This document shows positions 17,124 through 26,107 of a stretch of 64,000 nt of DNA, piece after piece. Source of the stretch: JABGQS01 sp963674545 (GTDB lineage Bacteria > Bacillota > Clostridia > Christensenellales > SZUA-584); NCBI GenBank assembly GCA_963674545.2, contig CAXXFB010000001.1:124001-188000 (forward strand). Reading direction: 5' to 3'. Within the stretch, counting starts at the first letter, position 1. Each line of letters begins with the position of its first letter. Under the pieces are notes generated by a model, which was not told the DNA's origin, did not search any database, and was given only the letters and a program-made list of their open reading frames with translations. The position numbers and the translations under genes were made by a program.

Positions 17124-18041
17124 ATGAAAAACACACAAATCATCGATAATGATGATAACGTTCTATCCCATTTAACAATTTCAAAACTAAAACCATTTCC
17201 AAAACATCCATTTAAAATGTATGACGATGAGAAGATGCTAGGGTTAGCAGACAGTATAAAGGAGCAAGGAGTTGTAGTTCCAATACTCGTCAGACCGATT
17301 AAAGACAATAAGTATGAGTATGAAATCATTGCCGGTCATAACAGAGTCCATGCATCAAAACTTGCAGGTATTGATAAAATACCATGTAATGTTCGAGATA
17401 TGGATGATGAAACCGCAACCATATTGATGGTTGATACAAATCTCCAGCAACGAGAAACAATACTACCTTCCGAAAAAGCATGGGCATATAAGTACAAGCT
17501 TGAAGCTATAAAATCGCAGGGAAAAAGGACAGACTTAACTTCTCACCAAGTTGGTGAGAAGTTAGGAAGCAAGTTATCGGCACAGAGGATATCGGAAAAT
17601 TCAGCTGATAGCATGAATCAAGTACTAAGATACATTCGCTTAACAAATCTTTTACCCGAATTTCTTGATAAAGTAGATGAAAGAAAGCTAGCCTTTATTC
17701 CAGCAGTAGAATTGTCCTATCTTACAAAGGAACAACAAGGATGGTTATATGACATCCTCTCTCGTGAAGAGAAGTTTGGTGTCCCGGTAAAGCAAGCAAC
17801 GAAGCTAAAAGGCATTAGTCAAAGCGGTAACCTTACTTACGAGAAAATTGATGAAATAATTGTACAGAAAAACCATGAACCTCCAAAAGCAATAAAAGTT
17901 CCGTATAGAGCAATAAGAGACTTCTTTCCTCCTGATACAACACCAAAGGAATTTGAAGAGACAATCCAAGAAGCTTTAACTGAATACTTTAAGACTCGTT
18001 CCCAAAAACAAACGCAGAAACCACAAGCTATGGAACGATAG
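17124..18041 (+). CDS. ParB-family protein (copy 3)
   Basis: A 305-residue ParB with the family core (AGHNRVHASK, TNLQQRE, RYIRLTNLLPEFL). It is very similar to copy 2 from the leader at 17081 through the whole gene. It is followed by a ParM/ParR-like pair instead of parA, so type I and type II segregation parts are mixed here. The start follows AAAAAAGGAG. It contains the third in-gene palindrome (17536-17564). Confidence 0.9.
   Translation: MKNTQIIDNDDNVLSHLTISKLKPFPKHPFKMYDDEKMLGLADSIKEQGVVVPILVRPIKDNKYEYEIIAGHNRVHASKLAGIDKIPCNVRDMDDETATILMVDTNLQQRETILPSEKAWAYKYKLEAIKSQGKRTDLTSHQVGEKLGSKLSAQRISENSADSMNQVLRYIRLTNLLPEFLDKVDERKLAFIPAVELSYLTKEQQGWLYDILSREEKFGVPVKQATKLKGISQSGNLTYEKIDEIIVQKNHEPPKAIKVPYRAIRDFFPPDTTPKEFEETIQEALTEYFKTRSQKQTQKPQAMER
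17536..17564. repeat. In-frame palindrome inside parB copy 3
   Basis: Perfect 14-base arms (left arm TAACTTCTCACCAA) around a central G. It encodes TSHQVGEKL at the position of the palindromes in copies 1 and 2. The inner arm bases differ from copy 1 at paired positions. Confidence 0.88.
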
Positions 18042-18108
18042 AGACAGATATAAGAACGTCAATTAAGGCGCTATTAAATATACAAAAAAATGAAACGAGG
18101 TGCGATTA

Positions 18109-19020
18109 ATGATAATTGGAATCGATCATGGATATGGAATGATGAAAACAGCTAATACTGTGTTTACTACAGGATTAACGGAGTACGAAAAAGAACCGTA
18201 CACTATGCAGAATGTAGTGAAGTTTAACGGCAGATACTACGTTTGCGGAAGTGGGAGACAAACGCTGATACGAGATAAGACTTCGGATGACAGCTATTAT
18301 ATTCTAACTTTGGCAGCAATCGCAAAAGAGATGCTTCACAGAAATGCCGGAACAAAAGCAAACGTGAGACTAGCAGCAGGTCTTCCTTTAACCAGTTTTG
18401 GCAGGGATAAAGATAAGTTCATCAAATACTTAAAACGGACTACTTTTCAACCGGTCAGATTTGAGTTCGAAGGTCAGGAATATAAAATCACGATTGATGA
18501 TGTAAGAGTATATCCCCAAGGGTATTCAGCTATTGCGGATTATATAGACAGGCTGAAAAAAGAACCATCGGTCATTATCTGCGATATAGGAAGCTGGACA
18601 GTTGATGTGATGCGGATAGACAATGGTGTTCCAAACGCTGATACATGCAGAAGCCTTGAGCTTGGGATCATCCGAATGATTGATAAAACTCTTGAAGAAG
18701 TGCGCCGAAGTACAGGCCTTTCCATTACCGCTGCTCAAGTTGAACAAATACTTAAAAATCAATCATGCAGTATGGATGAAAAAGCTAAGAACATAATTAT
18801 TGCCCAAGGCAAAGATTACGTAAACAGAATATTCCGAACGCTTATTGAAAGCGGCTTTGATGTGGCTGCCGTTCCAATCGTTTTTGTTGGCGGAGGCGCA
18901 TTATTTATCAAACAGAATATCGGCAATAACCGAGTTTGTGCAATGAGCATTGTTGAGGATATTAAAGCGAATGCTATCGGTTACGAAAGGATTACCCGTG
19001 CTCTAGGAGCAAGCCAATGA
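18109..19020 (+). CDS. ParM/StbA-like actin-family segregation protein
   Basis: A 303-residue actin-fold ATPase. Motifs: IGIDHGYGMMKTAN at the start (phosphate 1), IICDIGSWTVDVMRI (phosphate 2) and VPIVFVGGGALFI (adenosine). ParM-type filaments push plasmid copies apart. ATG 18109 is preferred over GTG 18100 because GAGG lies 8 bases before it. The next gene overlaps its stop by 4 bases, matching a ParM-ParR pair. Confidence 0.88.
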   Translation: MIIGIDHGYGMMKTANTVFTTGLTEYEKEPYTMQNVVKFNGRYYVCGSGRQTLIRDKTSDDSYYILTLAAIAKEMLHRNAGTKANVRLAAGLPLTSFGRDKDKFIKYLKRTTFQPVRFEFEGQEYKITIDDVRVYPQGYSAIADYIDRLKKEPSVIICDIGSWTVDVMRIDNGVPNADTCRSLELGIIRMIDKTLEEVRRSTGLSITAAQVEQILKNQSCSMDEKAKNIIIAQGKDYVNRIFRTLIESGFDVAAVPIVFVGGGALFIKQNIGNNRVCAMSIVEDIKANAIGYERITRALGASQ

Positions 19021-19277
19021 ACGGAAAGCGGCTAAGCATTCGGTTGAATCTGGACAAACTGAATCACAAAAAAGCATTTGAAATATTGTCTGCCCTGCCT
19101 TCTGGTAGAAAGAGCGAGTATGCAGTAAATGCAATCATAAGAGCACATGATACAGACGAAGTTCTTCATCTGGTTAGGCAAGTCTTGCATCAAGATTCGG
19201 CAAAGGACATACAATCAGTTTCAAGCAACAAGGATGGTATAGATAATGTTGTAGTTGATTACTTAAAAACTTTATAA
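19017..19277 (+). CDS. Putative ParR-like adaptor
   Basis: An 86-residue protein overlapping the ParM-like stop (ATGA). The N-terminus RLSIRLNLDKLNHKKAFEIL followed by GRKSEYAVNAIIRAH looks like a short ribbon-helix-helix DNA-binding protein. ParR binds the centromere and couples it to ParM filaments. The assignment rests mainly on size, position and the RHH-like pattern. Confidence 0.6.
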   Translation: MNGKRLSIRLNLDKLNHKKAFEILSALPSGRKSEYAVNAIIRAHDTDEVLHLVRQVLHQDSAKDIQSVSSNKDGIDNVVVDYLKTL

Positions 19278-19344
19278 GCTCAAATATGACTTTTGATGTC
19301 TAAGGTAATACGCTTGAGTAAAACACAAAAGGAAGGAGAATGTT

Positions 19345-19632
19345 ATGTCAGTAAAAGATGTGATTAAAATGAACGCTGTTACCATACTGGATATTTCGGG
19401 CATTGATGAAGAAGATTACTTTGGTGAAGAATGGGCTTTATTACACTTGGACAACGAGGGAAATATTAAAGGTTTGCATTACAGAGCTGCAGACGATGAC
19501 GAGCTTGATTATCATGCATATATTTCCCAGGATGAAATCGATGATATAGATATCATTTATCATGGGTATGTTGATGAGTATTACTTTTATGCGAACGAGG
19601 TCAAGTTTCAGGGAGAGAGGTATGAGCAATGA
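19345..19632 (+). CDS. Small acidic protein, function unknown
   Basis: A 95-residue Asp/Glu/Tyr-rich cytoplasmic protein (DDDELDYHAYISQDEIDDIDIIYHG, quoted here in part: DEIDDIDIIYHG). AGGAG precedes the ATG and the next gene overlaps by 4 bases, so it is translated with the lipoprotein. I do not recognise a family. It has no signal peptide. Confidence 0.6.
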   Translation: MSVKDVIKMNAVTILDISGIDEEDYFGEEWALLHLDNEGNIKGLHYRAADDDELDYHAYISQDEIDDIDIIYHGYVDEYYFYANEVKFQGERYEQ

Positions 19633-20339
19633 AATATGTAATACTTTCAATGCTTGCAGCTGTAATATTTGTTTTTTCAGCTTGCCAATCATATATTCCA
19701 ACCATTGAATCAAACCAATCTGTGAAGGAAGCGGAACAGGAAACAGAGATGCTGAAGCAGTTTGAACAGTCACTAACTCCCTTACCGGAACCAATAATAA
19801 CACAAGAACCAAGCCTTACTGTAACGACAATGGAAACTACTGAACCAACGGAGAAACCTACAGCTGCACCAACAGCAAAGCCAACGGAGAAACCTACAGC
19901 TGCACCAACAGCAAAGCCAACAAATCCGCCGACTCCTGAGCCGACAGTTATGCCTACACCAACACCAACGGTTAGACCGACAGAAGAACCGGAGGTTGAG
20001 ATAACAGCAGTAAGTTCATCGTACATCAATGCTGCAATGGCAGAGATTAATAGATTAAGAGAAGAAAACGGTGTAGCGCCTGCTGTATATGACAGCTCAA
20101 TGAGTTCAAGCTGTCAGAGCCATGCCGTAAGCATGGCAGAAAGCGGATCGGCTTTTCATGCAAGCGGAGGATATGTGTTTGAAGCTGTAGGGAGGGCAAG
20201 CAGATATATGTCAGGAACTACAATGGGCGGAGCGGCAGCTAATCATGTTGTTCAATTGCAATCAGAGGAAGTGACTAAAATCGGAATCGGGGCAGTGTAC
20301 TATGGAGATTACGTATTTTATGTAGTCAGAGGCAGCTGA
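19629..20339 (+). CDS. Lipoprotein with Pro/Thr linker and CAP-like domain
   Basis: A 236-residue exported protein. The signal peptide ends in a lipobox (VFSAC), so it is probably lipid-anchored. Residues 60-120 are a wall-spanning Pro/Thr/Lys linker containing an exact tandem 36-base repeat. The C-terminal 110 residues (AAMAEINRLREENGV, CQSHAVSMAESG, FHASGGYVFEAVG) resemble the CAP/SCP superfamily of secreted proteins. It lies upstream of the large Cna-B surface protein. Confidence 0.8.
   Translation: MKYVILSMLAAVIFVFSACQSYIPTIESNQSVKEAEQETEMLKQFEQSLTPLPEPIITQEPSLTVTTMETTEPTEKPTAAPTAKPTEKPTAAPTAKPTNPPTPEPTVMPTPTPTVRPTEEPEVEITAVSSSYINAAMAEINRLREENGVAPAVYDSSMSSSCQSHAVSMAESGSAFHASGGYVFEAVGRASRYMSGTTMGGAAANHVVQLQSEEVTKIGIGAVYYGDYVFYVVRGS
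19845..19916 (+). repeat. Tandem 36-base repeat, two exact copies
   Basis: Encodes the repeated PTEKPTAAPTAK linker unit of the lipoprotein. Exact identity suggests recent slippage; copy number may vary between strains. Confidence 0.9.
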
Positions 20340-20365
20340 TAAAAACTAAATAACAATAACCATTC

Positions 20366-20400
20366 AAGCCATCTGAGAAATTAACTCAGGTGGCTTTTTA
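20366..20400 (+). terminator. Terminator after the lipoprotein gene
   Basis: Twelve-base stem AAGCCATCTGAG / CTCAGGTGGCTT (one G-U) with a 7-base loop, followed by TTTA. Confidence 0.8.
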
Positions 20401-20433
20401 TATATCTCAAAAAGAAAGAGAGGAGCAAGATTT

Positions 20434-23400
20434 ATGCTGAGAAAAATAACGTCGTCAATAATGATTATGATACTAATATTAATGTCTTTCACAACCGCAT
20501 ATGCTACGCCGCCTGATAACCCTCATATTGGGAGCGGATCAAATGCCGACGGAGGATTTTACTTTGAATACTATGGCAGCAGCGGCACTTGGAAAGACTT
20601 AAACACACCGCCTCACTGGGTAGTTGAAACCGGCGAAGTTGCATATTGTGTAGATCACAAAGCGGATTCGCCAAGCGGTGACGAAACATACAGCGCATTT
20701 GACCCGCAAGCGTTGTATTCTTCAACTACATATTACGGTCTGCTTGCGATTTTAAAAGCAGGATATCCATATAAGACTGGCGGGCTATCTGCAAGCCAAG
20801 CAAGGTACGCAACTGCGAATGCGATTCGAGCATGGCTATCTGAAAGCGCCGGTATCGGATATAACTTCATGACCCTATCCCGTGGCTTTGTAAGACCAAA
20901 GAGCGGTCAGCAGGCAACATACGATTTCATGGTATCACTTGTAGATAAAGCAAGAAACAATGAACAGCCGGTGTTTTCGATTTCAACGAATCCAAGCAAT
21001 GTTAAGCTGAGTTATCAGGGTGACAGGCTTACAGGACAGTTTAAAATTGTATTCAGTAACATTAACGGATATTACTCGATTGACAACAGTAAATTGCCAA
21101 GCGGAGTGACCATAAGTGGATATACCGGAAGTAATGGTGATGTGCTTACCATATCTGTTCCGACTTCATACGCCGGACAAAAAATTACTCTTAGCAATAT
21201 ATTTGAAGCGCATGATACCAGGGCAACATCTAATATGTATTGGTTTGAGACAAACGGAGATGAACAGCCAGTGCTCGTTCCGGTAACAGATACTACAAAA
21301 CCTGTGGTGAGCGGAAGCATGACATTCAACTCAGATGCGCTTGGATATATAGAAATCATAAAAACAAATGCTAATCCTGGAATGGGCGACTATTCATTGT
21401 CTGGTGCTGTATTTGAAGTAAAAGACGATACAGGGAATACCGTTGCTGAAATAACTACCGACAACAACGGATATGCCAAGACCGGATATCTGCCGTTAGG
21501 CGAATACACAGTAAAAGAAACAACAGCGCCGTATGGATATACCTTAAATGATGAAGTTTTCACAGCAACACTGAGCGATACCGATCCTGCGGTAAGTGTT
21601 GTATATGATGATGTCGAAGTAAGTGAAATACCTCAGACAGGTACTATCACGATTACGAAAAGAGACAGTGAAACAGGCGATATCCCGCAGGGAGATGCTT
21701 CATTGAACGGCGCTATTTTTGAAATATATGATTCCGACGGCAATCTAACAGCGCAGCTTGATTGCGGTGATACGTGCGAAGCGACAAGCCAACCGCTTGC
21801 GCTTGGAACATATACTATTAAAGAGGTACAAGCTCCAGTAGGATACTTGCTCAATGATACAGCTTATACAGTTGAAATTGAGTATTCAAATCAAAATGTT
21901 GATGTAAATCATTTGAGTTATATCATATCGAACGATGTGATCAAAGGACAGATAGAGATAACCAAGCTTGCAGATGTTGCTTTGGTACAGTGGGATACGG
22001 ATAATCCTAAACCGCCGCTTGAAAATGTGGAGTTTGAAATAAGGCTGAAATCAACATGCGAGCTGGTTGATACGTTGGTTACAGATTCCGATGGTAAAGC
22101 TCAAAGTATTATGCTTCCTTATGGTACATACACAGTAACTGAAACCAAAACGACTTTGGGGTTTATAGGCTGTGTTACGTTTGACGTTACGATTGATGAA
22201 AACGGCAAGGTGTACAGCTATATCGTTGATAATGAAGTGTACAAGTCCAAGGTGAAGATAATAAAGGTTGACAGCGAAACCGGTGAGACTGTACCTATTG
22301 CAGGAGCAGAATTCCAGATAAGGGATTCAAACGGTGATTTGGTTGTTCAAACAGTTACGTACCCGGGGGAAATGCAGATTGATACATTCGTTACTGATGA
22401 AACCGGAACGCTTACTCTCCCTGAACCATTAATCTATGGGGACTATACGCTGCACGAAGTTAAAGCGCCATATGGATACTGGTTAAATGAAACACCATTG
22501 GCTTTCTCAATAGACGAGAGCGGTGAAGAAATAGTCACGATAGAGTTTTCGGATGAGCTTATACAGAAGCGTATCAGAATCATAAAAACAAACTCCAGAG
22601 ATAATGAACGCAGACTTGCCGGTGCAGTATTTGAAGTGTATAAAGGCGACACTCTGGTGGATACAATAACGACTAATGAAAATGGGTATGCAGAAACAAA
22701 ACTGCTGACTGTTGGTAAGTACACAGTTGTAGAAGTTAAAGCACCGGTTGGTTTTGTCTTAGAAGATGTCTCATTTGAAGTCACTATAGATGATGACGAT
22801 ACGATGGTTTATACCTGCGAATGCGAAAATAATCCTACCGTAGTCATTATAACCAAGACGGATAATTCAGACGGAACGTGGCTGTCGGATGCGCATATTG
22901 ATATCTACGATGAGAACGAAGAACTCGTTTGTGAAGGGGATACTGACGAAAATGGAGAGCTGATAATCTATGAGTTGCCAGTAGGTAGATATACGTATAT
23001 TGAAACAGCAGCTCCTGTCGGCTATGTAATTAATGAAACAGTATTTGAATTTGAGATTCTTGAAAACGGCGAGATTATAGGATCAACGAATATTGAGGAT
23101 ACTCCGACTGAAGTTACATTATCCAAGATTGATCTGGTAGACGAAAGACCGGTAGCAAATGCAATGATCGAGATTTTAAATGCAGACAGGGAAACCGTAT
23201 TTGCGGGCAAAACGGATGAAAACGGCGAGGTCACAGTAACGCACTTGCCCGTTGGTACATATACGTTCAGAGAAACGAAAGCTCCGAATGGATACATCTT
23301 ATCTATAGAAGAAATTGAGTTTTCAGTTGACGATTATGGAGAGATTACAGGTGAAACTGTGATGACCAACAGCCCAACTACACTTGAGATTAATAAGGTT

Positions 23401-23856
23401 ATTTATAAAACCAATGAACCGCTGACCGGAGCAGGATTTCTCGTTAAAAACTTTTTGGGGCTCAACACTTTGTATTTCACCAAGAACGAAGACGGCAGTT
23501 ATCGCCTTGATAAAGACGGAGATGTGACCGAGATTATGGTTGATGAAAACGGTAAGGCTTTAATATACGGATTGCCGCTAGGAAACTACTGGCTTGAAGA
23601 AACTACAGTACCGGAGGGATATTACCCTGCAGCACCGGTAAAAGTTACGATTGGTGATATGAATAATATCCAAGTGCCTTATAAAGTAGTTATACCGAAT
23701 TCGGTTTTTGTAAAGCTTGGGCTTGATAGAGATAAATACAATGTGCCCATTGCTATTGGTGCAACAGTATTAGTTATCGGTGGTGTTATATTTATGGTAC
23801 TCAGACGGAGGAGGAAAAGCCAACTATATAAAAGTCAAGTAGAAATTGGCGAATAA
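20434..23856 (+). CDS. Large Cna-B repeat surface protein with thioester-like N-terminal domain
   Basis: A 1140-residue exported adhesin-like protein. Signal peptide at residues 1-24. Residues 35-180 resemble the Cys-Gln thioester domain (VAYCVDHKA ... ATANAIRAWLSE), but Ala stands where the TQxA glutamine is expected. Eight SpaA/Cna-B-type repeats follow from about residue 305 to 1090, each ending in a motif like KETTAPYGY or EVKAPVGF, probably stabilised by Lys-Asn isopeptide bonds. The C-terminus has a membrane helix and an RRRRK tail but no LPxTG sorting signal, so it is probably membrane-anchored. Related proteins are common cargo on clostridial mobile elements. Confidence 0.88.
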   Translation: MLRKITSSIMIMILILMSFTTAYATPPDNPHIGSGSNADGGFYFEYYGSSGTWKDLNTPPHWVVETGEVAYCVDHKADSPSGDETYSAFDPQALYSSTTYYGLLAILKAGYPYKTGGLSASQARYATANAIRAWLSESAGIGYNFMTLSRGFVRPKSGQQATYDFMVSLVDKARNNEQPVFSISTNPSNVKLSYQGDRLTGQFKIVFSNINGYYSIDNSKLPSGVTISGYTGSNGDVLTISVPTSYAGQKITLSNIFEAHDTRATSNMYWFETNGDEQPVLVPVTDTTKPVVSGSMTFNSDALGYIEIIKTNANPGMGDYSLSGAVFEVKDDTGNTVAEITTDNNGYAKTGYLPLGEYTVKETTAPYGYTLNDEVFTATLSDTDPAVSVVYDDVEVSEIPQTGTITITKRDSETGDIPQGDASLNGAIFEIYDSDGNLTAQLDCGDTCEATSQPLALGTYTIKEVQAPVGYLLNDTAYTVEIEYSNQNVDVNHLSYIISNDVIKGQIEITKLADVALVQWDTDNPKPPLENVEFEIRLKSTCELVDTLVTDSDGKAQSIMLPYGTYTVTETKTTLGFIGCVTFDVTIDENGKVYSYIVDNEVYKSKVKIIKVDSETGETVPIAGAEFQIRDSNGDLVVQTVTYPGEMQIDTFVTDETGTLTLPEPLIYGDYTLHEVKAPYGYWLNETPLAFSIDESGEEIVTIEFSDELIQKRIRIIKTNSRDNERRLAGAVFEVYKGDTLVDTITTNENGYAETKLLTVGKYTVVEVKAPVGFVLEDVSFEVTIDDDDTMVYTCECENNPTVVIITKTDNSDGTWLSDAHIDIYDENEELVCEGDTDENGELIIYELPVGRYTYIETAAPVGYVINETVFEFEILENGEIIGSTNIEDTPTEVTLSKIDLVDERPVANAMIEILNADRETVFAGKTDENGEVTVTHLPVGTYTFRETKAPNGYILSIEEIEFSVDDYGEITGETVMTNSPTTLEINKVIYKTNEPLTGAGFLVKNFLGLNTLYFTKNEDGSYRLDKDGDVTEIMVDENGKALIYGLPLGNYWLEETTVPEGYYPAAPVKVTIGDMNNIQVPYKVVIPNSVFVKLGLDRDKYNVPIAIGATVLVIGGVIFMVLRRRRKSQLYKSQVEIGE

Positions 23857-23921
23857 ATAGTTGCACGACAAAAAGAGGTGAAAACCTCGGAAGAACCTTG
23901 AAAAATTAATATGGTTAAAGA

Positions 23922-25103
23922 TTAATTTTGAGGAACGAAGGTGTTGTTGTATTTAAGAATCGAAAAGACGACTCGGACTAGTTTCTTTGAAACATGACCA
24001 AGGGCGACAAGATGATGCTTTCCCTCCTTGCGTTTTCTGGCGTAATAATCGGCAAAAGTGCTGTCATTATGAATAATAAGTGATGCAGAAGTATGAAAAG
24101 CCCATCTCAAATATGATGATCCACGCTTGGATATATTAAGCTTGTTTGCGTCATAGTTCCCTGACTGGTAGACGCCGGGATCAAGACCGGCGAATGCAAG
24201 CAGCTTGTCCGGAGATTTGAAGCGTAAAAAGTCGCCGATTTCCCCGATGATGATGGCGCCTGTCACATAGCTGATACCTGGGACAGATAAAATGACAGAG
24301 CAATGTACATCCATGATTTTGCGGATTTCAGCTTCGTAAGTTTTGATGTGCTTGCGCAAAGTACGAATCATTTCTACACAGAGCTTAATCTGGATGGCGT
24401 AGAGTTCGTCTTTGTCACCGATTGTGGTCTTGGACAGCTTCTTGATTAAAGTAGCAGTATGCAGCCCATGGCGGCCATTCGAGTGTTTTCTAATTGTGTT
24501 TGTCAGACCGTCGATTCTTGCCTTAGCGATATTCGCCGGAATGCCGTATTTCTGTAGTATCTCAAGCGAAACATTGATATGAAGCTTTGAAAATACTGAC
24601 AAATACTCGGGAAACACCGTTGTAATTAGAACATGCAGCTCCTGCTTATGCTTGGTCAATTGCTTAACCAGAGAAATCCTGCGCCTTGATAATGATTTTA
24701 GAGAACGGCTGTGGTATGATGCAAGGGTATAGGGTTTGAACTCTTGGTTTCGCATGAGAAACATACAAATGGACTTGGCATCAATTGTATCGGTTTTTGT
24801 TTTACGAACAGACGATGCCTTACGCTCCATATTGGTGAGCAGTGGGTTTATCAGCATGGTGTCGAAGCCATTACCGACAAGGTAGTGCAGGATATTATGG
24901 CTGTAATGCCCAGTGGATTCAAGCCCTATACGCACATTATCGTCACCTAGCTTATTAATTAAATCACAAATGAGCGTTTTCAATTCTTCGAATCCTTTGC
25001 TGTCATTGTTAATAGTAAGATACTGTTCCGATTGCAAGTTTGCGTTGCTGACGATGTAACAGTCGTGTTTTTTACTTGCTGCATCAATGCCTACATAAAT
25101 CAT
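23922..25103 (-). CDS. IS110-family transposase (DEDD recombinase)
   Basis: A 393-residue IS110-type enzyme. The N-terminal RuvC-like domain has the acidic residues in YVGIDAASKKHD, GLESTGHYSHN and KTDTIDAKSI. The C-terminal domain has SVPGISYVTGAIIIGEIG and the catalytic-serine region SKRGSSYLRWAF. The start at 25103 has AGGGGT 6 bases upstream; 25109 is an alternative. IS110 enzymes act with a structured bridge RNA made from the element's non-coding end. Element ends lack inverted repeats, so I cannot fix its borders. Confidence 0.93.
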   Translation of the reverse strand: MIYVGIDAASKKHDCYIVSNANLQSEQYLTINNDSKGFEELKTLICDLINKLGDDNVRIGLESTGHYSHNILHYLVGNGFDTMLINPLLTNMERKASSVRKTKTDTIDAKSICMFLMRNQEFKPYTLASYHSRSLKSLSRRRISLVKQLTKHKQELHVLITTVFPEYLSVFSKLHINVSLEILQKYGIPANIAKARIDGLTNTIRKHSNGRHGLHTATLIKKLSKTTIGDKDELYAIQIKLCVEMIRTLRKHIKTYEAEIRKIMDVHCSVILSVPGISYVTGAIIIGEIGDFLRFKSPDKLLAFAGLDPGVYQSGNYDANKLNISKRGSSYLRWAFHTSASLIIHNDSTFADYYARKRKEGKHHLVALGHVSKKLVRVVFSILKYNNTFVPQN

Positions 25104-25109
25104 ATTCAT

Positions 25110-25350
25110 ACCCCTAAAGTGAATTTGATAAATTGTAGCGAACGCCAGCAAATAATAATCACATGTAACCTAGTTCTTTATAACCTGTCATGATCAATCG
25201 ATCTGCAGTAACCAACTCATAACCATATTAATTATTATTGTAGCTATATCCTTTTCGAACCAGTCTTTAAAAAGCTGTAGGAGAAAAATAATAGTCTACA
25301 ATTTATCAAGCAGATTATACTACATCAGGCTTATAGGTTAGCCTATGAAT
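25110..25350 (-). ncRNA. Region expected to encode the IS110 bridge RNA
   Basis: This non-coding stretch lies immediately upstream of the IS110 transposase, where IS110-group elements encode their bridge RNA. It contains short stems such as ATAGG/CCTAT around 25332-25345. I could not fold it or locate target- and donor-binding loops, so the RNA is an expectation from the family. Confidence 0.3.
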
Positions 25351-25382
25351 ATAACCTAAATACAATATACTAGGAGAAATAA

Positions 25383-25953
25383 ATGAACAAGGAACTAACT
25401 GAACACGGCAGCGAGGTGGCCGGATTCGCTATGGACATAGCTCAGGAATTGGAGCTGTGTCCTTTTTATATTGCTGCAGATTGGCTTTGCTGCAAAGCTA
25501 TCATGATATTGGAAAAGAGTACATACCCGAAGCAATCCTTAACAAGCCAGGGAAGCTTACAAATGAAGAACATAAAGGTTATACGGACGCATACGACTAT
25601 AGGCTACTCTATTTTGAAGTCTGCCTCTACAGACTTGGGTGAGTATTACAGCAGAGGTTGCGCTTAATCACCACGAAAACTATGACGGTTCAGGATACCA
25701 CGGAAAGAAGAATAAAGAGATTACAATTGCTTCCCGCATTATCCGTGTTGCCGATGTGTTTTCAGCCTTGACCACTGACAGAGTATACCGGCCTGCGTGG
25801 AAGATTGAAGATGTTATCAATTATATCGGTAAAAATTCTTGTAAACTGTTTGATCCGATTATAGTCATGGCTTTCTTTTCGGTCATTGAAGGGTGGGCAG
25901 ATAACATGCGTGAAGAAGCAAATAAAATAAAGGAGGTATATGGATGGAGTTAA
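25383..25953 (+). pseudogene. Frameshifted HD-GYP phosphodiesterase
   Basis: Parts of an HD-GYP domain appear in all three forward frames. Frame from 25383: EHGSEVAGFAMDIAQELEL. Then, in another frame, YHDIGKEYIPEAILNKPGKL. Then back to the first frame for RTHTTIGYSILKS. Then a third frame, from about 25639, for LNHHENYDGSGYHG and ASRIIRVADVFSALTTDR. At least three indels are needed, so it is inactive. Intact HD-GYP proteins degrade cyclic di-GMP. Confidence 0.88.
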
Positions 25954-26036
25954 AATCGATTTTGGCAATAGCGCTATTGCTATTCATAATCGGAGGCTTG
26001 GTTTTTTTAAAAATCAGATCAAAGAGAAAGCATTGA
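25944..26036 (+). CDS. Thirty-residue single-pass membrane peptide
   Basis: ATG 25944 lies 7 bases after AGGAGG and overlaps the end of the HD-GYP relic. The product is one hydrophobic helix (ILAIALLLFIIGGLVFL) with a basic tail (KIRSKRKH). A terminator follows. No family recognised. The good ribosome site and membrane profile support it, but the length is marginal. Confidence 0.5.
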   Translation: MELKSILAIALLLFIIGGLVFLKIRSKRKH

Positions 26037-26053
26037 TAGCGGTGTGAAGATAC

Positions 26054-26083
26054 GGCGGCTGAGATTGTCTTAGTCGCCTTTTT
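26054..26083 (+). terminator. Rho-independent terminator
   Basis: Ten-base stem GGCGGCTGAG / CTTAGTCGCC (two G-U pairs), 5-base loop, then TTTTTC. Confidence 0.8.
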
Positions 26084-26107
26084 CATACCCTAAAAGGAGA
26101 AATAATA

